Under the pieces are notes generated by a model that saw only the letters and a list, made by a program, of their open reading frames with translations, ran no database searches and had not been told where the DNA came from. From NCBI RefSeq assembly GCF_937770335.1, contig NZ_CALJHY010000004.1, positions 277,694 to 341,693 of the forward strand: a stretch of 64,000 nt of DNA, given 5' to 3'. How positions within the stretch are numbered: the stretch's first letter is position 1; each line of letters begins with the position of its first letter. This DNA comes from an uncultured Glaciecola sp. (GTDB lineage: Bacteria > Pseudomonadota > Gammaproteobacteria > Enterobacterales > Alteromonadaceae). Position numbers and translations under genes: made by a program. Positions 36,362 through 45,663 of this stretch are shown here, piece by piece.

Positions 36362-36429
36362 ATCGACAAACTCTCATTCAGGAAATAGATAAAGGTCTAC
36401 TTTCATAGACCTTAATATAGCAGAATAAT

Positions 36430-37332
36430 TTATAAAGGAATGTAGTGGTCAGCCAGCAATACTACAAACAAAATCATGAGATGCAGTATTGAAAATTTGA
36501 ACGTATCCATAGCGGTTGTTTCGGTTGGTTTGTACTTCAACTTTATCGCGTAATACATGAATCCAGCGTTCAAAATGGTAGACCCTATAAGATAAATTAA
36601 CCCACTCATATCGACCAAATAGGGCAATATACAAACTAGGCACAATAAGATCGTATATAGCAACACACAGGTTTTGGTAAAAGCAATACCATGAGTCACG
36701 GGTAACATGGGTATTTTAGCTTTGGCATAATCTTTTTCACGATGAATCGCTAAAGCCCAAAAGTGCGGAGGTGTCCAGGTAAATACAATTAAGACCAATA
36801 ACAGGGCATAAGCATGAATATCGCCCGTTACTGCTGTCCAACCTAATAGTGGGGGCGCTGCGCCCGCTAAACCACCAATGACAATATTCTGCGGTGTCGC
36901 TCGCTTTAGGTAGGAAGTATAAATAAACGCATAACCGACAAGACTAGCTAACGTTAACCATGCGGTTAGCATATTGACGAACAGTGCCAAGGACACAAAA
37001 CCAATTGCACCGATAACAAAAGCAAAAATTATCGCTCGTTTTGGCGACACTTTACCGGTTGCAACAGGACGATTAAACGTTCGTGCCATTAGACTGTCAA
37101 TTTTATGATCAACAACATGATTAATGACGGCGGCAGAAGATGAGAGTAGACCAATACCCAGCATGCCAAAGACCAATACTTGCGGGTCAATCCAGGTTTC
37201 TGTAGCAAGGCACATACCGACCAACGCGGTGAGCAACAGCAGCATCACAACACGAGGTTTGGTCATTTCATAATAGTCACGCCAAGTGGCTTGACCGCGA
37301 ATAGCTTTGGAAGCAATAGCTTGTTGGCTCAT
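36430..37332 (-). CDS. cyoE: Protoheme IX farnesyltransferase (heme O synthase)
   Basis: A 300-residue polytopic membrane enzyme that attaches a farnesyl group to heme B. The prenyl-diphosphate-binding motif [19 protein letters not shown] is at about residues 66-84, and further CtaB/CyoE motifs are [17 protein letters not shown] and [20 protein letters not shown]. Its product is used by CtaA, encoded immediately upstream, to make heme A. Confidence 0.96.
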   Translation of the reverse strand: MSQQAIASKAIRGQATWRDYYEMTKPRVVMLLLLTALVGMCLATETWIDPQVLVFGMLGIGLLSSSAAVINHVVDHKIDSLMARTFNRPVATGKVSPKRAIIFAFVIGAIGFVSLALFVNMLTAWLTLASLVGYAFIYTSYLKRATPQNIVIGGLAGAAPPLLGWTAVTGDIHAYALLLVLIVFTWTPPHFWALAIHREKDYAKAKIPMLPVTHGIAFTKTCVLLYTILLCLVCILPYLVDMSGLIYLIGSTILNAGFMYYAIKLKYKPTETTAMDTFKFSILHLMILFVVLLADHYIPL

Positions 37333-37374
37333 GCGCTTCTCCTTAAAAAATTGAATACAATAAACTCAGTCATG

Positions 37375-38358
37375 CTAGTACTTCCGATACATTGTGTAGG
37401 TGAGGAGGACCATGACGAGTAATAAACAAGCGGCAACCGCATTGTGCAAAACAGCAACTGTTAATGGCAAACTATATACAACGTTGCTTACGCCTAACAG
37501 TACTTGAGCGCCTAATATGAGCGTCATAATAGTTGCTAGTCGTTTAACTAAACCTGACGAAGAACGCGTATAAACGGTGATCGCTAACCAACATAAGTAA
37601 ATAAAGGTAATGAACGCGCCGATTCGATGCATAACATGCATGGTGGCGCGCTCCTGATAATCATGCACCCCAAATTCATAGCTCTGAGCGATAGGAACAC
37701 TGAAAGCGCCAGCGATATCTAAATTACCAAACCAATCACCCTCACAAATAGGTAGTTCAGTGCAAGCAAGCGACGCATAATTTGCACTCGTCCAGCCACC
37801 AAGGGCAATTTGCCAAACTAAAACCACAATGCCGAGTGCAGCAAACTTTGCGTAGCGTCTAATTTGTAAATCGCCACCGGGGATACGGTAAGGTGTTAGT
37901 CGTAAATAGAGCAAGAACAAACAAGACAGTACAGTAAAGCCACCGAGTAAATGACCCATAACAACAACGGGTAATAGATTGAGGGTGACGGTCCACATGC
38001 CCAGAGCACCTTGGAAACACACCAAAACTAATATTAAAAACGGGAGTTTCACAGGGCCAGCTGAACCCCGCATTTTTTTCACTACCGATGTAAAAAATAT
38101 GACGACTATTAAAAAGCCCAGGCCAGCAGCAAAATAGCGATGGATCATTTCGTTCCATGCTTTTTCAGCTTCTACTGGTCTTTCAGGAAAAGCTTGATTG
38201 GCGCGTTCTACTAGTTCTTCAGATTGAGGAACCAGCAAGGTTCCATAACAACCGGGCCAGTCTGGACAACCTAACCCTGCATCCGTTAGGCGCGTATAAG
38301 CGCCAAGGACAATGACTAATAGTGCTAAAAATATACCTGCGAGCACTAAATTCTTCAT
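37375..38358 (-). CDS. ctaA: Heme A synthase (COX15/CtaA)
   Basis: A 327-residue protein with eight predicted helices in two four-helix repeats. The N-terminal LGAYTRLTDAGLGCPDWPGCYG and the heme-ligand His residues (MIHRYFAAGLG and VMHRIGAFITF) identify it as the proteobacterial COX15 type. It oxidises the heme O methyl group to formyl. It lies between a thioredoxin-like assembly gene and cyoE. Confidence 0.95.
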   Translation of the reverse strand: MKNLVLAGIFLALLVIVLGAYTRLTDAGLGCPDWPGCYGTLLVPQSEELVERANQAFPERPVEAEKAWNEMIHRYFAAGLGFLIVVIFFTSVVKKMRGSAGPVKLPFLILVLVCFQGALGMWTVTLNLLPVVVMGHLLGGFTVLSCLFLLYLRLTPYRIPGGDLQIRRYAKFAALGIVVLVWQIALGGWTSANYASLACTELPICEGDWFGNLDIAGAFSVPIAQSYEFGVHDYQERATMHVMHRIGAFITFIYLCWLAITVYTRSSSGLVKRLATIMTLILGAQVLLGVSNVVYSLPLTVAVLHNAVAACLLLVMVLLTYTMYRKY

Positions 38359-38375
38359 TATTCGTATATCCTGTT

Positions 38376-38939
38376 CTAACCGATCCGAGACAATTTTAAT
38401 AACTTGCGGAGATCCGCTAAGATGTCGCGACTATCCATAATTGCTTGTTCACGTTCAAGTGTGGTGTCAAATCTGAGTACCACATTACCCAACGTATCGA
38501 TTAAGAAAATACCATTATTACCGGTTTGTTTAAACAAATTATTAACATTATTTAGGTTCGTTTTTAACAATTTACCAAAATTAGTTATTTCAAGGTTTTT
38601 TACCGCTTTTACGTCACTATTTTCAGTCACAACAAAGACGGCATCGACCCTGTCCATCTTGCGGCCAAGCGCGGTACGAACTTGGCTAATACTAAAGATG
38701 GCGTTTTCACAAGCCGCATCGCAAAGTTCGGGAATTATATAGGATAAACGCCAATGCGGCTCCTCACCCTCGATAATAAACAAGTCACCCGCTTCAATAA
38801 TTGGATTTAACAATTGTCCCTTATTAGTCGCGCCTTTATTGAACCATTCGTTTTCCAATGCGAGTTTTGCAAGTATGACTGGAAGAGTAAAAACAAGGAT
38901 AAGCGCCACGGCGGTGATTTTTTTTGATTTTTGTTGCAT
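38376..38939 (-). CDS. Oxidase-cluster membrane-anchored thioredoxin-like protein, unknown function
   Basis: The 187-residue protein has an N-terminal membrane helix (about 9-27). The periplasmic domain has a thioredoxin-like look (WRLSYIIPELCDAACENAIF, GIFLIDTLGNVVLRF). The Cys pair has CDAAC spacing, as in SCO-like proteins, but without a clear copper His. It always seems to travel with CtaA/SURF1 in this order in related bacteria. A role in heme or copper assembly is inferred from position only. Confidence 0.72.
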   Translation of the reverse strand: MQQKSKKITAVALILVFTLPVILAKLALENEWFNKGATNKGQLLNPIIEAGDLFIIEGEEPHWRLSYIIPELCDAACENAIFSISQVRTALGRKMDRVDAVFVVTENSDVKAVKNLEITNFGKLLKTNLNNVNNLFKQTGNNGIFLIDTLGNVVLRFDTTLEREQAIMDSRDILADLRKLLKLSRIG

Positions 38940-38940
38940 G

Positions 38941-39726
38941 TTAATTCTCTTTATTATTTTTAGTTTTAAATAGCTTCATCAAGCTGAGGAGATAAATGGT
39001 CAGTGCTGCGATCGCTAAGCCAAACCATTGCACTGCATAACCTAAGTGCTTTTCAGGACTCATCACGACTGGTTGCCAATTGCGTACAAATTCTGAATTC
39101 GGTTCAGGTGCTAAATTGACCACAAAGGGAAAAAGCGTTCCTGATTGTAAAAATCCAGTCGCAGTTAAATGTTGTTGGATTTGTGCCACGTCTATTTGTT
39201 GCAGCAATGCTGGAAACTGACCAAACGCCGTATTAGTTTCAGATACCATTCTGTTGATTGATGGGTAACTCACTACACCGGTAAAATCAAGCGATTGATT
39301 GCCAAATAAGGCCCTGACTTCAGCTGTCAATTCAGGTAGTTGACCACGAATACCATTGCCTCTTAGCCAGCCAAAATTAGCAAGTACAATGTCACCACTT
39401 ATTGTCATTATCGGTACCACTAGTTGATAGCCAATCCGACCTGACACTATTTTATTGTCGATAAAAAACAAACTATTCATTTGAGCCGTCCCCGTAAAAC
39501 TGACGGGAAAATCTTGAATATCGACGTCACTGCTATTATTAACTGTAGGCTCAAGTAATAGCTCGGAAAGCTGATAGGGCCTATTCGATTGACGCTCGCT
39601 AATTTGCGCTAGGCGAGTATCTTTTTGCGCCTTTCGTTCTAATTGCCAAATACCTAGACCAAACATAATGACAACACATAATAAAGTGATTATGGTAGGT
39701 AGTATAGGAAGTTTTCGAATCCACAT
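38941..39726 (-). CDS. SURF1-family cytochrome oxidase assembly protein
   Basis: About 261 residues with a helix at each end (about 10-28 and 230-250) and a periplasmic domain. Family motifs are GIWQLERKAQKDTRLAQI at the N-terminus, LANFGWLRGN in the middle and LGYAVQWFGLAIAAL at the end. SURF1 aids heme A insertion into subunit I. I chose the ATG at 39726. The frame stays open to an upstream ATG at 39798, but that would add 24 unlike residues and overlap the divergent gene. Confidence 0.92.
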   Translation of the reverse strand: MWIRKLPILPTIITLLCVVIMFGLGIWQLERKAQKDTRLAQISERQSNRPYQLSELLLEPTVNNSSDVDIQDFPVSFTGTAQMNSLFFIDNKIVSGRIGYQLVVPIMTISGDIVLANFGWLRGNGIRGQLPELTAEVRALFGNQSLDFTGVVSYPSINRMVSETNTAFGQFPALLQQIDVAQIQQHLTATGFLQSGTLFPFVVNLAPEPNSEFVRNWQPVVMSPEKHLGYAVQWFGLAIAALTIYLLSLMKLFKTKNNKEN

Positions 39727-39798
39727 ATTCTTATAATGACCTTTTAAAATCCTTTTAAACTCTTTAATCGAGTTAACTACTATATAGGAAGTGTGCAA

Positions 39799-40008
39799 GT
39801 GTTATACGTAAAATTGGCAATTGGTGGGCTACTCATTTTTATGATATTCAGTCTCTTTCAAGCAATGGTGAGCATGCTGAAAAATGATCAAGAGAAAAAC
39901 ATGAGTAAGTATATCGGTCGACGTGTGCTTGCCTCCGCACTCATTATTGGGCTTATCCTAATTGCGTTGGCAACCGGTATCATTCAACCCAACCCAACAC
40001 CTTATTAG
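39799..40008 (+). CDS. DUF2909-type twin-helix membrane protein
   Basis: The 69-residue protein has two membrane helices (about 3-24 and 42-62) with a short charged loop between (KNDQEKNMSKYIGRR). It matches the twin-transmembrane DUF2909 family that sits in oxidase clusters of many Gammaproteobacteria. It is on the strand opposite to the rest of the cluster. GTG 39799 has AGGAA eight bases before it; GTG 39793 is too close. A terminator follows at 40070-40097. Function unknown. Confidence 0.8.
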   Translation: MLYVKLAIGGLLIFMIFSLFQAMVSMLKNDQEKNMSKYIGRRVLASALIIGLILIALATGIIQPNPTPY

Positions 40009-40069
40009 CTTACAGTAATAACTCAAGGCTAGTATAAAAAGCAAATAAACACACCCTAATCGCAACTGC

Positions 40070-40097
40070 AAAGGCCATCTCGTTTGAAATGGCCTTT
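40070..40097 (+). terminator. Terminator after the DUF2909 gene
   Basis: AAAGGCCAT (40070-40078) pairs with ATGGCCTTT (40089-40097), ten-base loop, then a continuing T-run to 40103. It ends inside the 3' end of ctaE on the opposite strand. Confidence 0.85.
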
Positions 40098-40101
40098 TTT
40101 T

Positions 40102-41001
40102 TTACAAAATATACACGAAGAAGAATAGCATCACCCAAACTACGTCAACAAAGTGCCAGTACCAACTACCGGCTTGAAACGCGAAGTGTTCTTTGGGCGT
40201 AAAATGTCCCTTCCAACATCTGAAGAACAACACAATAAGAATGATCGTTCCTAAAGTAACATGCATCCCGTGGAAACCGGTTAGTAGGAAGAAGGTATTA
40301 CCGTAAACGCCAGAATCAAGTTTCAAACCCAAATCAACATAGGCGTGGATATATTCTTGTACTTGCAGAACGACGAAAATACTGCCTAGTACGATAGTGG
40401 CTCCAAGTAGCCACATTAGTTGCTTTCTTTTTACTTGTTCTAAACCAACATGTGCGTAATGCAGTGTTACTGAAGAGGCTAATAATAAGGCCGTGTTATA
40501 AAGCGGAAGTCCAGTCCAAGGCATAGCTTGGGTTGAAGCTTCACCTGTTGTTATTGCATCAGCAGGGGTGGTTAACAAAGGCCACGTAGCTTGAAAGCCA
40601 TTCCATAAAACGTCGTTAGTACTCGCATTATTGGATGCACCACCTAACCATGGAATACTAATTGTTCGAGCGTAAAATAAGGCACCAAAAAAAGCGGCGA
40701 AGAACATGACTTCTGAGAATATGAACCATGCCATGCCTTGTCTATATGAACGACTTAACTGGGCACTGTAAAGACCTCTCATTGATTCTTCTATTTGGTT
40801 TCTAAACCAGCCGACGAGCATAACCAGCAATAAGGCAAAACCTGCCATGAGAATGTAGAAGCCATAACCGCTTTTATCTCGGGTAGTTTCGATGACAAAA
40901 TTGCCAGCTCCAACTGCGATTAAAAACAATGCTACTGCACCAATTATCGGCCAGATGCTTTGTTCGGGTACATAATATTTTTCGTATTGTTCTTGAGCCA
41001 T
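40102..41001 (-). CDS. ctaE: Cytochrome c oxidase subunit III
   Basis: A 299-residue protein with seven helices. Family motifs are FIFSEVMFFAAFFGALFYAR, LLLASSVTLHYAH and LTGFHGMHVTLGTIILIV, and it ends in WYWHFVDVVWVMLFFFVY. It stabilises the catalytic core of the aa3-type oxidase. GGAGAA six bases before ATG 41001 decides the start over ATG 41013. ctaG is immediately upstream. Confidence 0.96.
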   Translation of the reverse strand: MAQEQYEKYYVPEQSIWPIIGAVALFLIAVGAGNFVIETTRDKSGYGFYILMAGFALLLVMLVGWFRNQIEESMRGLYSAQLSRSYRQGMAWFIFSEVMFFAAFFGALFYARTISIPWLGGASNNASTNDVLWNGFQATWPLLTTPADAITTGEASTQAMPWTGLPLYNTALLLASSVTLHYAHVGLEQVKRKQLMWLLGATIVLGSIFVVLQVQEYIHAYVDLGLKLDSGVYGNTFFLLTGFHGMHVTLGTIILIVLFFRCWKGHFTPKEHFAFQAGSWYWHFVDVVWVMLFFFVYIL

Positions 41002-41012
41002 TTTATTCTCCA

Positions 41013-41672
41013 TTAGCTATTGTTCATGGCAACGACAGCAGCGGGTTTTACCGTTGCGGATATGTCATATAGCGTGTACTGCAATGTTAAAACTGTAATA
41101 TCTTTTGGGAGTTGTGGGTCGACATAAAACTTCATTGGCATTAATGCTTCTTCTCCCGCCTTTAGCGGTTGATGTTTAAAACAAAAACACTCAGTTTTAT
41201 TGACATACAAAGCTGCCGTTCCAGGTGATATTGAGGGTATAGCTTGTGCGATAATGTCACGGTCACTTGGGTTTCGAACATAAAATTCGACTTCACCCAT
41301 TTCTCCTGGGTGTAGTCTAATATCTGCAGTCCGAGCCTCGAATTCCCAAGCCATACCAGAATGAGTACGCGTAATAAATTCGACTTTTACCGTCCTAGAC
41401 TCATCTATGACAACCGATTCATAAACAGCTGCTTCATTTGATGGTTTTCCATTTATACCTGTAAGGTCACAAAAAACATCATACAAAGGAACTAACGCAA
41501 AACTGAACCCCAACATACCGATAACCACGAACACGAGCTTTTTTGCTGTTTTGGCGTTTTCTGCTGCCATCTGAGCGCGTGTTTTCGGTATCTGAACATC
41601 CGATGCTCGCTCACTTTCGAACGCAGCACTGGATTTTTCAGTTGTATGTTTAGATTCAGACTGTTTAGACAT
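41013..41672 (-). CDS. ctaG: Cytochrome c oxidase assembly protein CtaG (Cox11)
   Basis: A 219-residue protein with one membrane helix (about 48-66) and a periplasmic immunoglobulin-like domain. The copper-binding CFCFKHQPL motif is at about residues 163-171, preceded by PLYDVFCDLTGINGK. It delivers copper to the CuB site of subunit I. It lies between ctaD and ctaE in the operon. Confidence 0.96.
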   Translation of the reverse strand: MSKQSESKHTTEKSSAAFESERASDVQIPKTRAQMAAENAKTAKKLVFVVIGMLGFSFALVPLYDVFCDLTGINGKPSNEAAVYESVVIDESRTVKVEFITRTHSGMAWEFEARTADIRLHPGEMGEVEFYVRNPSDRDIIAQAIPSISPGTAALYVNKTECFCFKHQPLKAGEEALMPMKFYVDPQLPKDITVLTLQYTLYDISATVKPAAVVAMNNS

Positions 41673-41689
41673 ACCTACACTATCCTTTA

Positions 41690-43300
41690 CTATTTAATAA
41701 ACGGTGGTGTTTCAAACGTATGGTAAGGCGCAGGTGACGGAATCTCCCACTCCAAGCCTTCGGCACCTTCCCAAACTTGGTCAGATACTGGTTCACCTAT
41801 CTTTCTACACGCTTTGATAATTAGCACTAAGAATATTAATTGTGACAACCCAAATGCGAATCCACCGATGCTGACCCATTTATTGATGTCGGCAAACTGC
41901 AATGCATAGTCAGGAATACGACGAGGCATGCCTGCTAGTCCGACAAAATGCATCGGGAAGAACAAAAGATTAACCGAAATAAGTGAACACCAGAAATGCC
42001 ATTTTCCTAATGTAATGTCGAACATTTTACCCGTCCACTTTGGTAACCAGTAATAAACAGCAGCCATGATGGAGAACACGGCTCCTGTTACTAGCACATA
42101 GTGGAAGTGAGCAACCACAAAATACGTGTCGTGGTACTGGAAGTCAGCTGGCGTAATCGCAAGCATCAACCCAGACAAACCACCAATCGTAAACAAAACA
42201 ATAAAGGCAATGGCAAACATCATAGGTACTTCAAAAGTTAACGACCCGCGCCACATCGTTGCAACCCAGTTAAAGACTTTCACCCCTGTTGGCACTGAAA
42301 TCAGCATGGTGGCAAACATAAAGAACATTTCTGCGGCCACCGGCATACCGGTGGTAAACATGTGATGCGCCCAAACAATGAATGACAATAGCGCAATGGA
42401 TGCTGTCGCATATACCATCGAGGCGTAACCAAACAGTTTCTTCCGCGAAAAGGTAGGGACGATAGCAGAGATGATGCCGAAAGCAGGCAATATCATTATA
42501 TAAACTTCAGGGTGACCAAAGAACCAGAAAATATGCTGGAACATGACGGGATCACCGCCACCGGCAGCATCGAAGAAGCTGGTACCAAAGAATTTATCGG
42601 TGAGGACCATTGTTACAGCGCCCGCGAGCACTGGCATAACGGCAATTAGTAAGAATGCAGTAATCAACCAAGTCCATACAAACAAAGGCATTTTCATGTA
42701 GGTCATGCCTGGTGCACGCATGTTTAGTATAGTTACGACCACATTAATCGCGCCCATAATTGATGAGATACCCATAATGTGAACTGAAAACACAAATAAA
42801 GCCGTGCTGTCGCCACTGTATTGAGTTGATAGGGGCGCATAGAAAGTCCAACCAAAGGCTGGGCCGCCGCCGTCCATAAATAATGAAGAAAGCAATATTA
42901 AAAAAGCAAATGGAAGTATCCAAAAGCTCCAATTGTTCATGCGTGGTAATGCCATATCTGGCGCACCAATCATCATGGGAACGAGCCAGTTGGCTAAGCC
43001 TGTAAAGGCTGGCATGACGGCACCAAAGACCATAATCAAACCATGAACGGTGGTCATCTGGTTAAAGAAATGAGGGTCAACTATTTGTAGACCTGGTTGA
43101 AATAATTCTGCACGAATGACCATTGCCATTGCACCACCAATCAAAAACATGATGAAAGCAAACCAAAGATAAAGAGTACCAATGTCTTTGTGGTTCGTGG
43201 TGAAAAGCCATCTCAAGAGGCCTTTTGGAATATGATGTTCATGATGGGCGTCGTGGCCATCGTCCGAATCATGTGCTTCGTTTACGGTTTCTGTACTCAT
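41690..43300 (-). CDS. ctaD: Cytochrome c oxidase subunit I
   Basis: The 536-residue catalytic subunit has 12 helices. The CuB/heme a3 ligands are visible: [17 protein letters not shown] (His-Tyr cross-link pair), the HH of WAHHMFTTG, and [12 protein letters not shown] with two heme-binding His. K- and D-channel residues are present (e.g. [20 protein letters not shown]), marking an A-type heme-copper oxidase. It reduces O2 to water and pumps protons. The His-rich N-terminus (about residues 10-23) is an oddity also seen in relatives. Confidence 0.97.
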   Translation of the reverse strand: MSTETVNEAHDSDDGHDAHHEHHIPKGLLRWLFTTNHKDIGTLYLWFAFIMFLIGGAMAMVIRAELFQPGLQIVDPHFFNQMTTVHGLIMVFGAVMPAFTGLANWLVPMMIGAPDMALPRMNNWSFWILPFAFLILLSSLFMDGGGPAFGWTFYAPLSTQYSGDSTALFVFSVHIMGISSIMGAINVVVTILNMRAPGMTYMKMPLFVWTWLITAFLLIAVMPVLAGAVTMVLTDKFFGTSFFDAAGGGDPVMFQHIFWFFGHPEVYIMILPAFGIISAIVPTFSRKKLFGYASMVYATASIALLSFIVWAHHMFTTGMPVAAEMFFMFATMLISVPTGVKVFNWVATMWRGSLTFEVPMMFAIAFIVLFTIGGLSGLMLAITPADFQYHDTYFVVAHFHYVLVTGAVFSIMAAVYYWLPKWTGKMFDITLGKWHFWCSLISVNLLFFPMHFVGLAGMPRRIPDYALQFADINKWVSIGGFAFGLSQLIFLVLIIKACRKIGEPVSDQVWEGAEGLEWEIPSPAPYHTFETPPFIK

Positions 43301-43312
43301 TTTGATGACCTC

Positions 43313-44461
43313 CTATTTACCGTTAATCATTAAATTAACATCTTTGGCTTGTACCATATCACCAGTATTGTTACCCCAAGCGTTTCGCTCATAAGTAACC
43401 ACTGCAGCTATTTCAGACATAGTTAACTGCTTGCCAAACGCTGGCATGTTATTTTTACCGTTAATGATGTAGTCGATATGAACGGGAATATTTTGTTTTT
43501 CCATCGCAATTTTACTGCCTTTCAAGGCAGGGAACATCGGCGGTAAGCCGCCCCCATTTGCTTGATGGCAAGCAACACAAGCGGTGTCATACACTTTCTT
43601 ACCTTGCGTCATTAATTCGTCCATGCTCATGTTCATGGCAAGCAATCGTTGTTCTTCTTCGTTTGCTCTTATCGCTGCGGTCTCTTGCTCTTGTAACCAG
43701 GTACTATATTCAGCGGGACCTTTTGCAATCACGACGATAGGCATAAACCCATGGTCTTTGCCACACAATTCAGCACACTGCCCACGATAGATACCCGGTT
43801 CATTTACATTCGTCCAAGCTTCGTTAATAAAGCCTGGGTTAGCGTCTTTTTTAATTGCAAAATCAGGAACCCACCATGAATGAATAACGTCATCAGAGGT
43901 AATCAAGAACCTGACTTTTTTGCCTGTAGGGATCACGAGAGGACGATCTACTTCTAATAGATAGTTTTCACCTTTGGTGAATTTGTTATTAATTTGCTCT
44001 TGCTGAGTTGCCAGCAGAGAAAAGAATTCAACATCTGGATTGTCTTGGTATTTATAGTGCCACTTCCACTGCGAGCCGGTCACCAGTATCGTAACATCAG
44101 CCTCACTAGTATCCTCCATCGCGATCAGCGTTGTTGCCGCTGGCCATGCCATAGCGATAAGAATGACAAAAGGAATGATCGTCCACAATACTTCTACTTT
44201 GACGTTTTCATGGAAATTAGCTGGTTTCGCACCCGTGGATTTACGATGCATTACCATCGAATAAAACATTACACCAAACACTAATACACCGATAACTACG
44301 CAGATCCAGAACATCAGCATATGCAAGTCATAGACTTCCAAACTAATGTCACTTACTCCTGGGCGTAAGTTGAGGTCGGAACGCTCTGCGGCGGTTGTCG
44401 CTATTGCTGAATTGCTAAACGCTAACATTACGCCAGTGAGCAATGTGGATATTCGATTCAC
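43313..44461 (-). CDS. ctaC: Cytochrome c oxidase subunit II with fused cytochrome c domain
   Basis: A 382-residue protein: signal peptide (about 1-22), two membrane helices (about 45-70 and 90-110), and a cupredoxin domain with the CuA site (QCAELCGKDHGFM plus an upstream His in IHSWWVPDF). A C-terminal class I cytochrome c follows (CVACHQANGGG at about 293, axial Met in NMPAFGKQLT). The fusion makes this a caa3-type oxidase that can accept electrons through its own heme. First gene of the cluster. An FNR-like box lies about 80 bases upstream. Confidence 0.97.
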   Translation of the reverse strand: MNRISTLLTGVMLAFSNSAIATTAAERSDLNLRPGVSDISLEVYDLHMLMFWICVVIGVLVFGVMFYSMVMHRKSTGAKPANFHENVKVEVLWTIIPFVILIAMAWPAATTLIAMEDTSEADVTILVTGSQWKWHYKYQDNPDVEFFSLLATQQEQINNKFTKGENYLLEVDRPLVIPTGKKVRFLITSDDVIHSWWVPDFAIKKDANPGFINEAWTNVNEPGIYRGQCAELCGKDHGFMPIVVIAKGPAEYSTWLQEQETAAIRANEEEQRLLAMNMSMDELMTQGKKVYDTACVACHQANGGGLPPMFPALKGSKIAMEKQNIPVHIDYIINGKNNMPAFGKQLTMSEIAAVVTYERNAWGNNTGDMVQAKDVNLMINGK

Positions 44462-44541
44462 TCTGATACTCCTCTCGAATCTTCTTCGTCAAGCTGTTAA
44501 TTTTTACCAACTAATGTGAAGATTTTGTTTAATTTGTTATT

Positions 44542-44555
44542 TTGATGTAAATCAG
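44542..44555. promoter_or_regulatory. FNR/Crp-type binding site upstream of ctaC
   Basis: TTGAT-GTAA-ATCAG matches nine of ten defined positions of the FNR consensus TTGATnnnnATCAA. It is 81-94 bases upstream of the ctaC start. Repression under low oxygen by an FNR (EtrA/Anr-like) protein would be logical for a low-affinity aerobic oxidase; that role is inference. Confidence 0.6.
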
Positions 44556-44781
44556 TCTCTAATGATTAAACAAAGAGCCTGCATAGTCTAGAGTTTTCTT
44601 GAATTTAGATGGAATATCTTAATAGCGATTAATTTTTAGGCGTTACATTTACCGCTTGTTCTAATTTACATGCATTTTATTGCTTAACTAAACAACTTTA
44701 TACGCAAGAAAATCGGACAATTAGCGCTGCGGATTTAATTAGAACAGGTGGTATGAATAAATTAGCCATCAACATAAAACG

Positions 44782-44819
44782 AAAAAAGCCGTTATATATC
44801 GCTATATAACGGCTTTTTT
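44782..44819 (-). terminator. Terminator of lexA
   Basis: A 17-bp perfect stem (44782-44798 with 44803-44819) with loop TCGC and A/T runs at both ends. It can act in either direction; it lies 24 bases past the lexA stop. Confidence 0.92.
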
Positions 44820-44842
44820 ATTTCTGTACTACTAATCTAGTG

Positions 44843-45463
44843 TTACATCCAATTGGAATTTCGGATAACGCCTACAGCAATACCTTCAATATTGAAAAGC
44901 TGGGACGCTAAGTCGACTTTGATAGGCAAGAACGCTTCGTTTTCTGCATGCAATAACACTTGACTACCTCGTTTTTCAAAACGCTTAACGGTGACGTCTT
45001 CATCGACTCGCGCTACAACGACTTGACCGTTGTGCACGTCTGTTGTCCGGTGTACGGCCAGAATATCGCCATCCATGATACCAATATCTTTCATGCTCAT
45101 ACCCTCCACTCTTAGCAGAAAGTCAGCGTTAGGCTTAAATAGATTAGGGTCAATTTTGTAATGACATTCGACGTGTTCGGTTGCCAATATCGGTTCACCC
45201 GCAGCAACACGGCCAATAAGTGGTAAACCTTCTTCCGCCTCATCATCCAAAGCACAATTTAGTCTAATACCTCGCGATGTGCCTGGAATAATATCAATCA
45301 CGCCTTTTTTAGCGAGTGCTTTTAAATGTTCTTCTGCGGCATTAGCCGACTTAAAACCTAAGTGACGCGCTATTTCAGCACGAGTGGGCGGCATGCCCGA
45401 ATCGATCATCGTGCTCTTAATAAGGTCGAGTACTTCTTGTTGCCTGGGAGTTAGTGGACGCAT
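44843..45463 (-). CDS. lexA: SOS-response repressor and self-cleaving protease LexA
   Basis: 206 residues. The N-terminal winged helix ([20 protein letters not shown] to [19 protein letters not shown]) binds SOS boxes. The cleavage site is Ala88-Gly89 ([10 protein letters not shown]) and the catalytic dyad is Ser123 (EGMSMKD) and Lys160 (DVTVKRF). RecA filaments trigger its cleavage and induce DNA-repair genes. Two SOS boxes precede it, so it is autoregulated. It is divergent from plsB as in E. coli. Confidence 0.98.
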   Translation of the reverse strand: MRPLTPRQQEVLDLIKSTMIDSGMPPTRAEIARHLGFKSANAAEEHLKALAKKGVIDIIPGTSRGIRLNCALDDEAEEGLPLIGRVAAGEPILATEHVECHYKIDPNLFKPNADFLLRVEGMSMKDIGIMDGDILAVHRTTDVHNGQVVVARVDEDVTVKRFEKRGSQVLLHAENEAFLPIKVDLASQLFNIEGIAVGVIRNSNWM

Positions 45464-45470
45464 AAACAGC

Positions 45471-45506
45471 CTGTTTTTCTATACAGTTAAGTGTAAGTAT
45501 ATACAG
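45471..45506 (-). promoter_or_regulatory. Tandem LexA (SOS) boxes upstream of lexA
   Basis: CTGTTTTTCTATACAG at 45471-45486 is a perfect CTGT-N8-ACAG site. GTGTAAGTATATACAG at 45491-45506 deviates at one consensus base. They are separated by four bases and lie 8-43 bases before the lexA start, like the double operator of E. coli lexA. Confidence 0.92.
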
Positions 45507-45663
45507 GAAAAGGTAAATGGCAACGATCAAATTACTATTTGTTTGAAAATGACTCTTAAAGGAAAAAAATGCATAGAATCATGATTTGTATATAAACGAA
45601 CTAAAGCAATGTTCAACTGTCGTGTTATTATTGTGACGTGTTGATTTTTATCAGGAAGATTTC

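Larger units (their letters stand above)
44462..44842. other. Intergenic region between the oxidase operon and lexA
   Basis: 381 bases without a gene. It holds the oxidase promoter region (right end of the ctaC leader) with an FNR/CRP-like box at 44542-44555, and the lexA terminator at 44782-44819. The stretch between is AT-rich and shows nothing else I can support. Confidence 0.6.
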
